Origin: an uncultured Faecalibacterium sp.
Lineage (GTDB): Bacteria; Bacillota; Clostridia; Oscillospirales; Ruminococcaceae
NCBI GenBank assembly: GCA_934526125.1
Contig: CAKSZU010000069.1
Span: forward strand, 1 to 11,702
Direction: 5' to 3'
DNA length: 11,702 nt
In this document: one piece after another, positions 6,544-11,702 of the stretch
Numbering within the stretch: position 1 is the first letter of the stretch
Layout of the letters: each line of letters opens with the position of its first letter
The notes under the pieces: generated by a model
What the model was told of the DNA's origin: nothing
Databases searched by the model: none
Seen by the model: the letters and a program-made list of their open reading frames with translations, nothing else
Made by a program: the position numbers and the translations under genes

Positions 6544-7902
6544 ATGAAGATCATTCTGGTGGGCGGCGGCAAGGTCGGCACGGCACTGGCGCGTCAACTC
6601 AGTGAGGAAGGCCATAATGTGACGGTGGTCGATACCAACAAGGCCCGGGTGGAGCATATCGGGCAGTCGTATGACGTGATGAGCATCACCGGCAACGGCT
6701 CCTCCATTACCACCCTGTCTGAAGCGGGGATCGAGGATGCGGACGTGTTCATCGCGGTCACCGGCTCCGATGAGCTGAACCTGCTGTGCTGCATGTTTGC
6801 CAAGAAGGCGGGGCACTGCCATACCATTGCCCGTGTGCGCAACCCGTCGTACAGCCATGAGCTGGATTTCATCAAGAAGCAGATCGGCATTTCGGCCATC
6901 ATCAACCCGGAAATGGCGGCGGCGCGGGAGATCTCCCACCTGCTGCGGTTCCCCGGTGCAAGCAAGATCGATACCTTTGCGGAGGGCCGGGTGCGGCTGA
7001 TCAAGTTCACCCTTACCAGGGAGCAGGGTCTGGACGGCGTGGCCATCCATGAGATCCCCACCCGCCTCAAGAGCGATATCCTGGTCTGCGCGGTGGAGCG
7101 GGACGGCGGAGTCATCATCCCCAACGGCAACTTCGTGCTGCAGACCGGCGATCAGGTCACCTTCCTGGCAACGCAGGACCGTGCCCATGAGTTCTTCCAG
7201 CGCATCCATCTGGCCGTGCGCCCGGCCCGCAACGCCATGATCGTGGGCGGCGGCGCCATTGCCTATTACCTGAGCCAGGACCTGCTGGAAAATCACGTTC
7301 GGGTCCGGATCGTGGAGAGGGATCAGGCCCGCTGCGATGAGCTGATCCAGATGCTGCCGGAAGCGCAGATCCTCTGCGCCGACGGCTCCAACCGGGAATT
7401 CCTGCTCTCCGAGGGGCTGGAGTCCACCGAGGCCTTTGTGGCCCTGACCAACATCGACGAGGAGAACGTCCTGCTGACCCTGTTTGCCAAAAAGCACTCC
7501 ACCGGCAAGCTGGTCACCAAGGTCAACCGTCTGGAATTCGATGACATTCTGGCCGGGCTGGATCTGGGCAGCATCGTTTACCCCAAGTATATGACCTGCG
7601 ATTACATCGTGCAGTATGTCCGCGCTCTGCAGAACGAGGCGGGCAGCAACATCAAGACCCTGTACCGGATCCTGGACGACCGCGTGGAAGCGCTGGAATT
7701 CACCGTCCACGAGGAGAGCCGGGCCACCGGCGTACCCCTGAGCCAGCTGCACTTGAAAAAGAATACCCTGCTGTGCTGCATTACCCGCGGCAACGAGATC
7801 CGCATCCCCCGCGGCGGCGACCAGATCCAGGTCGGGGACAACGTCATCGTGGTGACCCTGGAGCACGGCCTGCACGACCTGCGGGACATCGTGGAAGAGT
7901 GA
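6544..7902 (+). CDS. trkA: Trk system potassium uptake protein TrkA (NAD-binding RCK regulator)
   Basis: TrkA is the cytosolic ring-forming subunit that gates the TrkH potassium channel in response to bound nucleotides. At 452 residues it has the full-length double layout: TrkA-N 1 with GGGKVG (7-12) and the acidic D30 closing beta-2, TrkA-C 1 (about 140-220), TrkA-N 2 with GGGAIA (235-240) and E258, and TrkA-C 2 (about 370-450). The second glycine motif is degenerate (GGGAIAYYL), as is common in the second half, so nucleotide binding there may be weaker. It is followed after 13 bases by trkH, so the two are co-transcribed from the promoter at 6456-6484. Confidence 0.96.
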   Translation: MKIILVGGGKVGTALARQLSEEGHNVTVVDTNKARVEHIGQSYDVMSITGNGSSITTLSEAGIEDADVFIAVTGSDELNLLCCMFAKKAGHCHTIARVRNPSYSHELDFIKKQIGISAIINPEMAAAREISHLLRFPGASKIDTFAEGRVRLIKFTLTREQGLDGVAIHEIPTRLKSDILVCAVERDGGVIIPNGNFVLQTGDQVTFLATQDRAHEFFQRIHLAVRPARNAMIVGGGAIAYYLSQDLLENHVRVRIVERDQARCDELIQMLPEAQILCADGSNREFLLSEGLESTEAFVALTNIDEENVLLTLFAKKHSTGKLVTKVNRLEFDDILAGLDLGSIVYPKYMTCDYIVQYVRALQNEAGSNIKTLYRILDDRVEALEFTVHEESRATGVPLSQLHLKKNTLLCCITRGNEIRIPRGGDQIQVGDNVIVVTLEHGLHDLRDIVEE

Positions 7903-7915
7903 ACGGAGGCACGGC

Positions 7916-9358
7916 ATGAATTATGCGATCGTTTTGCGGCTGCTGAGCTATATCCTGTTCTGCGAGAGCGCTCTGCTGCTGCTTCCGGCCCTGACCAGCC
8001 TGTGCTTCGGCGAATGGGCCGTGATGGGGGCGTTCCTCATTACGGCAGCCGGTGCGGCCCTGCTGGGGCTGCTGCTCCACCGGGTCAAGACCCGAAGCCA
8101 GATCTTCTACATGCGGGAAGGCTTTGCCACCACGGCCCTGTGCTGGATCCTCATCAGCGTGGTGGGCGCGGTGCCCTTCGTACTGACGGGCTGCATCCCC
8201 AACCCCATCGACGCCCTGTTTGAGACGGTGTCCGGCTTTACCACCACCGGTGCCAGCATCCTGCCCGGCGTGGAGGACCTGCCCAAGGGCATCCTGTTCT
8301 GGCGCAGCTTCACCCACTGGGTGGGCGGCATGGGCGTTCTGGTCTTTCTGCTGTCTTTGCTGCCTCTGACCGGCGGCTCTCACGTCAACCTGATGAAAGC
8401 CGAGAGCCCCGGCCCTCAGGTGGACAAGCTGGTACCAAAAGTCCAGTCCACGGCCAAGATCCTGTACGGCATCTATTTTGCCCTGACGGTGATGGAATTC
8501 GTGTTCCTGCTCTTCGGCGGGATGCCGGTCTTTGAGTCCATGCTCACCGCCTTCGGTACGGCAGGCACCGGCGGCTTCGGCTTCCGAAACGACAGCTTCA
8601 CCAGCTTTTCCCCCTACATCCAGTGGGTCGTGACCATTTTCATGATCCTCTTCGGCGTCAACTTCAACGCCTACTTCCTGCTGCTGATGCGCCGCTTCCG
8701 CCGCGCCGCCGCCAGCGAGGAGGTACGGGCTTACTTCATCATCATCGGTGTGGCGGTGGCCATCATTACCGCCAACATCTACAGCCTTTACAACGGTTTC
8801 GGCGAGGCCCTGCGGCAGGCGGCCTTCCAGGTAGGCTCCATCATCACCACCACCGGATTTTCCAGCTGTGATTTTGACCTCTGGCCCACCCTGTCCAAGG
8901 AGATCCTTGTCATGCTGATGTTCGTGGGTGCCTGCGCTGGCAGTACCGGCGGCGGCGTGAAGGTCAGCCGTTTCCTGCTGCTGGGCAAGACGGTGGGCAA
9001 GGAGCTGAAGCAGGCCCTGCACCCGCAGGTGGTGGCCCCGGTCCGGATGGACGGCAAGGTGGTCAACCATGAGACCATCCGTGCAACAAACGTCTATGTG
9101 GCGGCCTACATCTTCATCTTTGCGGCCTCCTTCTTCCTCATCAGCCTGGACAACTTCGACATGGTGACCAACTTCACCGCCATCGCGGCCACCCTGAACA
9201 ACATCGGCCCCGGCCTGAACCAGGTGGGCCCCATGATGAACTTCGGCGGCTACTCCGACCCGGCCAAGCTGGTCATGATCTTCGATATGCTGGCCGGCCG
9301 TCTGGAAATTTTCCCCATGCTGGTGTTCTTCCTGCCCGATACCTGGCGGAGGTTCTGA
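7916..9358 (+). CDS. trkH: Trk potassium uptake protein TrkH (channel subunit)
   Basis: TrkH is the integral membrane subunit that conducts K+ into the cell and docks on TrkA. The 480 residues contain about ten hydrophobic segments. The four pore-loop filter signatures of the Trk/Ktr/HKT superfamily are visible in order: SGFTTTGAS (106-114), GTAGTGGFG (214-222), TTTGFS (311-316) and NNIGPGLNQ (428-436). A Gly/Ser-rich intramembrane loop, CAGSTGGGVK (340-349), lies in the third repeat, where the gating loop sits in known TrkH structures. GGAGG precedes the ATG by 6 bases. The N-terminal and overall length favour TrkH over the shorter KtrB, though the two families grade into each other. Confidence 0.95.
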   Translation: MNYAIVLRLLSYILFCESALLLLPALTSLCFGEWAVMGAFLITAAGAALLGLLLHRVKTRSQIFYMREGFATTALCWILISVVGAVPFVLTGCIPNPIDALFETVSGFTTTGASILPGVEDLPKGILFWRSFTHWVGGMGVLVFLLSLLPLTGGSHVNLMKAESPGPQVDKLVPKVQSTAKILYGIYFALTVMEFVFLLFGGMPVFESMLTAFGTAGTGGFGFRNDSFTSFSPYIQWVVTIFMILFGVNFNAYFLLLMRRFRRAAASEEVRAYFIIIGVAVAIITANIYSLYNGFGEALRQAAFQVGSIITTTGFSSCDFDLWPTLSKEILVMLMFVGACAGSTGGGVKVSRFLLLGKTVGKELKQALHPQVVAPVRMDGKVVNHETIRATNVYVAAYIFIFAASFFLISLDNFDMVTNFTAIAATLNNIGPGLNQVGPMMNFGGYSDPAKLVMIFDMLAGRLEIFPMLVFFLPDTWRRF

Positions 9359-9365
9359 GTGTAAT

Positions 9366-9403
9366 AAAAGGACCGCTGTTCGTGAAAAAACAGCGGTCCT
9401 TTT
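9366..9403. terminator. Bidirectional intrinsic terminator between trkH and yifB
   Basis: AAAAGGACCGCTGTT (9366-9380) is a perfect complement of AACAGCGGTCCTTTT (9389-9403), with an 8-base loop. A-tract and T-tract flank the GC stem on both sides, so it can end both the + strand trkH transcript and the - strand yifB transcript. It occupies most of the 65-base convergent gap. Confidence 0.92.
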
Positions 9404-9423
9404 CGTATATCTGGTTTACGGGA

Positions 9424-10965
9424 TCAGAAACTGTCCACCTTTTCCTGTGCGCGGTACTGCAGGGCTTCCAGCAGGGCCTCTTCGTCCAGAAGCTGCTTTC
9501 CGGCAAGGTCGGCCACGGTGCGGGCCACCCGGAGGATGCGGTCGTGGGCCCGGGCAGAAAGGCCCAGGGTGTCGTAGGAGGCCCGGAGCAGCCGCTCGGC
9601 GGCGGGGGTCATCCGGCAGACCCGGCGCACCTGTCCGGCGGAGAGCTGGGCGTTGCACCGCACATTTTCGTATCCGGGGGCAGAGTAGCGCTTTTCCTGA
9701 ATGGCCCGGGCTGCCAGCACCTGTTTGCGGAGTTCGGCGCTGCTCTCGGCAGGGGAGGCGGCGTGTAGCTCGTCAAAGGCCACGGGGTCCATCTCAACGC
9801 AGAGGTCAATGCGGTCCAGCAATGGGCCGGAGACCCGGCTGCGGTACTGCCGCACGGCGTTGGGAGAGCAGGTGCAGGGCCGGGTGGGGTGACCGTAATA
9901 GCCGCACTTGCAAGGGTTCATGGCGGCCACCAGCTGGAACCGACTGGGGTAGGTGGCACTGCCTGCCGCCCGACTCACAGTGATCTGTCCGTCCTCCAGC
10001 GGCTGGCGCAGCACTTCCAGACTATCCCGTGAAAACTCCGGCAGCTCGTCCAGAAACAGCACACCGCAGTCCGCCAGACTGCACTCGCCGGGGCGGAAGG
10101 AGGCCCCGCCTCCGGCCAGGGCCGCGGCGCTGGCCGAGTGATGGGGGCTGCGGAAGGGCCGGGCGGAGATGAGCCCCCGCCCTCTTGGAAGCTGCCCGGC
10201 GATGGAGTAGATCTTGGTGGTCTCCACGGCTTCCTCCCGGGTCAGGGGCGGCAGGATGCCGGGCAGGCGCTTGGCCAGCATGGATTTGCCAGTGCCGGGA
10301 GCCCCGATCAACAGCACATTATGGCCCCCGGCGGCGGCGATCACCATGGCCCGCCGTGCCAGCGGCTGGCCCATGACGTCCGCAAAATCCGGTGCCGTGT
10401 TCCACCCGGCCGCTGGGTCAAAGGGGATGGGGACGGCAGGCTGGATGGGACAGACCCCCTGAAGGGCGTTCACGACCTCCCGGGCGGTATGGGCGGGGTA
10501 GACCTTCATGGCATCGCCGCCGGCCTCGGCCGCTTCAGCCGCATTTTCGGCGGGGACATACAGGCTGCGGATGCCGTCGGCTGCAGCGGCCAGTGCCATG
10601 GGCAGGACGCCGGACACCGGCCGCAGACTGCCGTCCAGCGCCAGCTCCCCCAGAAAGGCCGTGTCGGCGGGGGGCTCTTCCATCTGCCCGGAGGAAGCCA
10701 GCACCGCCAGCAGCAGGGGCAGATCATAGACCGGCCCGCTCTTGCGGATATCCGCCGGGGCAAGGTTGACGGTGATGCGGCGGTCGGGCCACCGGAACCC
10801 CAGATTTTTGAGGGCGGCGTGGACGCGGTCGCCGCTTTCCCGCACTGCCGAATCCGGCAGGCCCACCAGCGAGAACGCGGGCATGCCGCCGGAGACATCC
10901 GCTTCCACGGCCACGGCAAAACCGTTCAGGCCATTCAGACCATAGCTCTTCAGGACAGAATACAT
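9424..10965 (-). CDS. yifB: YifB/ComM family Mg-chelatase-like AAA+ ATPase
   Basis: This 513-residue protein has the full layout of the YifB/ComM family. The N-terminal ChlI-type domain (about 1-165) opens with MYSVLKSYGLNG and holds FSLVGLPDSAVRES (31-44). The AAA+ core has Walker A GAPGTGKS (221-228), the RSPHHSAS signature (272-279), Walker B VLFLDE (302-307) and a Cys cluster (C352, C354, C364, C366) in the AMNPCKCG region. A C-terminal Mg-chelatase helical domain ends the chain (about 395-505). In Vibrio and Acinetobacter, ComM is a branch-migration helicase that aids natural transformation; the role in Firmicutes is not established. The start at 10965 is supported by GGGAGGAGG just upstream and by the family N-terminus. 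A frame open to 11631 overlaps the divergent gene and is rejected. Confidence 0.95.
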   Translation of the reverse strand: MYSVLKSYGLNGLNGFAVAVEADVSGGMPAFSLVGLPDSAVRESGDRVHAALKNLGFRWPDRRITVNLAPADIRKSGPVYDLPLLLAVLASSGQMEEPPADTAFLGELALDGSLRPVSGVLPMALAAAADGIRSLYVPAENAAEAAEAGGDAMKVYPAHTAREVVNALQGVCPIQPAVPIPFDPAAGWNTAPDFADVMGQPLARRAMVIAAAGGHNVLLIGAPGTGKSMLAKRLPGILPPLTREEAVETTKIYSIAGQLPRGRGLISARPFRSPHHSASAAALAGGGASFRPGECSLADCGVLFLDELPEFSRDSLEVLRQPLEDGQITVSRAAGSATYPSRFQLVAAMNPCKCGYYGHPTRPCTCSPNAVRQYRSRVSGPLLDRIDLCVEMDPVAFDELHAASPAESSAELRKQVLAARAIQEKRYSAPGYENVRCNAQLSAGQVRRVCRMTPAAERLLRASYDTLGLSARAHDRILRVARTVADLAGKQLLDEEALLEALQYRAQEKVDSF

Positions 10966-10969
10966 GGAG

Positions 10970-10978
10970 CCTCCTCCC
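10970..10978 (-). promoter_or_regulatory. Shine-Dalgarno site fixing the yifB start
   Basis: GGGAGGAGG on the - strand ends 4 bases before the ATG at 10965; the GGGAGG part is 7 bases away. It supports the short start over upstream in-frame codons. Confidence 0.8.
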
Positions 10979-11022
10979 GCCGCGCAAAAGCGGCCACCGG
11001 ACAGAATGTTTCTATAAAAATA

Positions 11023-11051
11023 ATTATAATTGTGAGGAGGAATCTTGTCAA
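11023..11051 (-). promoter_or_regulatory. Consensus sigma-A promoter for yifB
   Basis: On the - strand, TTGACA (11051-11046) and TATAAT (11028-11023) are exactly 17 bases apart. Predicted transcription starts near 11016, leaving a leader of about 50 bases. It is divergent from the phosphoglucomutase promoter, with about 62 bases between the two -35 boxes. Confidence 0.87.
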
Positions 11052-11053
11052 TG

Positions 11054-11103
11054 TGTGAAAAGTTTGTGGCATTTATATGATTTTTGGGCCGAAACTTTTT
11101 ACA
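11054..11103. repeat. Inverted repeat between divergent promoters, possible operator
   Basis: TGTGAAAAGTTT (11054-11065) and AAACTTTTTACA (11092-11103, reverse complement TGTAAAAAGTTT) match at 11 of 12 positions, with 26 bases between. One arm abuts the yifB -35 box (2 bases away) and the other lies 10 bases from the pgcA -35 box. The placement suits a regulator acting on both promoters. It could also be chance in AT-rich DNA. Confidence 0.45.
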
Positions 11104-11113
11104 TAATATGGAA

Positions 11114-11142
11114 TTGACACAGCCCCCGCAAGAGTTTATAGT
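11114..11142 (+). promoter_or_regulatory. Sigma-A promoter for the phosphoglucomutase gene
   Basis: TTGACA (11114-11119) and TATAGT (11137-11142) are 17 bases apart. The predicted start is near 11149, giving a leader of about 54 bases with AAGGTG (11191-11196) 6 bases before the ATG at 11203. Confidence 0.85.
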
Positions 11143-11202
11143 ATAAGTAGGTTTGGAAAAACTATCCCTGTGCGAAATACGATTAAAGGTAAGGTGTGCA
11201 AT

Positions 11203-11702
11203 ATGTATCTGGATGAGTATAAGCGCTGGCTGGCTGCGGACCTGGAGGACGCGGACCTGAAACCGGAGCTGAGCAGAATCGAGGGAAATGACGAGGAGAT
11301 CAAGGACCGCTTTGCCGTGGCGCTGAAGTTCGGCACCGCCGGTCTGCGCGGTGTTCTGGGTGCCGGTACCAACCGGATGAATATCTACGTGGTCCGTCAG
11401 GCTACGCAGGGTCTGGCAAACTGGGTCAAGACCCAGGGCGGCACCCAGACGGTGGCCATCAGCTACGACAGCCGTTTGAAGAGCGACGTCTTTGCCAAGA
11501 CCGCTGCCGGTGTCCTGGCAGCCAACGGCATCAAGGTCCGCATCTATGATGCCCTGATGCCGGTCCCCGCCCTGAGCTTTGCGACCCGCTACTATCAGTG
11601 CAACGCAGGCATCATGGTCACCGCTTCCCACAACCCGGCCAAGTACAACGGCTACAAGGCCTACGGCCCGGACGGCTGCCAGATGACCGATGACGCTGCC
11701 GC
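11203..11702 (+). CDS. pgcA: Phospho-sugar mutase (phosphoglucomutase/phosphomannomutase), 3' end outside window
   Basis: This is the first 166 residues of an alpha-D-phosphohexomutase, which moves phosphate between C1 and C6 of glucose or mannose and links glycolysis to cell-wall and glycogen precursors. Visible are FGTAGLRG (43-50), the GAGTNRMN segment (53-60), VAISYDSR (84-91) and the active-site loop TASHNPAKYNGYK (140-152), with S142 as the expected phosphoserine. The 42-residue N-terminal extension before FGTAGLRG, with YKRWL and an IEG(N/D) turn, matches the PgcA/PGM2-type group rather than the shorter GlmM. Metal-binding and sugar-binding loops lie beyond the window, so the substrate cannot be told. 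It has its own promoter and diverges from yifB. Confidence 0.93.
   Translation, partial: MYLDEYKRWLAADLEDADLKPELSRIEGNDEEIKDRFAVALKFGTAGLRGVLGAGTNRMNIYVVRQATQGLANWVKTQGGTQTVAISYDSRLKSDVFAKTAAGVLAANGIKVRIYDALMPVPALSFATRYYQCNAGIMVTASHNPAKYNGYKAYGPDGCQMTDDAA

Noticed and set aside
6496..7917. A 473-codon open frame on the - strand opposite trkA, with similar long frames opposite dnaX (58-1113) and trkH (7844-9070)
   Set aside because: The + strand genes have clear family motifs throughout. The antisense frames are His/Gln/Gly/Asp-rich with no recognisable domain, which is what GC-rich codon bias produces on the opposite strand.
11051..11080. Nine-codon frame (MCEKFVAFI) after GAGGAGG at 11034-11040 on the + strand, as a possible leader peptide
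   Set aside because: It lies upstream of the pgcA transcription start, so would not be on that transcript. The GAGGAGG falls in the spacer of the opposite-strand yifB promoter, and no good + strand promoter precedes it.
10966..11631. Long N-terminal extension of yifB
   Set aside because: It runs through the divergent promoters and antisense to pgcA; the family N-terminus begins at 10965 with a good ribosome site.

Overview
The window looks like chromosomal DNA from a GC-rich, low-branching Firmicute of the gut Oscillospiraceae type (Faecalibacterium, Gemmiger or Subdoligranulum-like). This is inferred from three things: the order (probable SRP RNA)-dnaX-ybaB-recR known from Bacillus and Clostridia, strong Shine-Dalgarno sites, and a large secreted GLUG-type surface protein. 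The genus cannot be proved from the sequence alone. No tRNA, CRISPR array, phage or transposase gene is visible.

Region 1 (1-3050, + strand): the probable 3' end of an SRP RNA gene, then a tight operon of dnaX (clamp-loader tau subunit), ybaB/ebfC (nucleoid-associated protein) and recR (recombination mediator). It closes with a hairpin shared with the convergent gene that follows.

Region 2 (3062-6385, - strand): one 1078-residue secreted protein under its own consensus sigma-A promoter. It has a signal peptide, a GLUG-like beta-helix with a ladder of Cys residues, a papain-like cysteine peptidase-like domain (candidate C536/H637/N658 or D659), a beta-rich stretch, a Pro/Ser/Thr linker, a Gly/Ala-rich hydrophobic helix and a final beta-sandwich-like domain. 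The middle of this gene is much poorer in GC than its 3' end and its neighbours. It is the accessory and most novel part of the window.

Region 3 (6456-9403, + strand): trkA and trkH, a complete Trk potassium-uptake pair (cytosolic NAD-binding regulator plus membrane channel subunit) behind its own promoter, ending in a strong hairpin that also serves the convergent gene.

Region 4 (9424-11702): yifB/comM-type AAA+ ATPase on the - strand, diverging from a phosphoglucomutase/phosphomannomutase gene (pgcA-like, + strand, cut by the window end). The 237-base gap carries two sigma-A promoters back to back and a 12-base inverted repeat between their -35 boxes.

Apart from the surface protein, the genes are housekeeping: replication and repair, potassium homeostasis, DNA-processing ATPase and sugar-phosphate metabolism. 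All domain and family calls are by eye; no database search was made.
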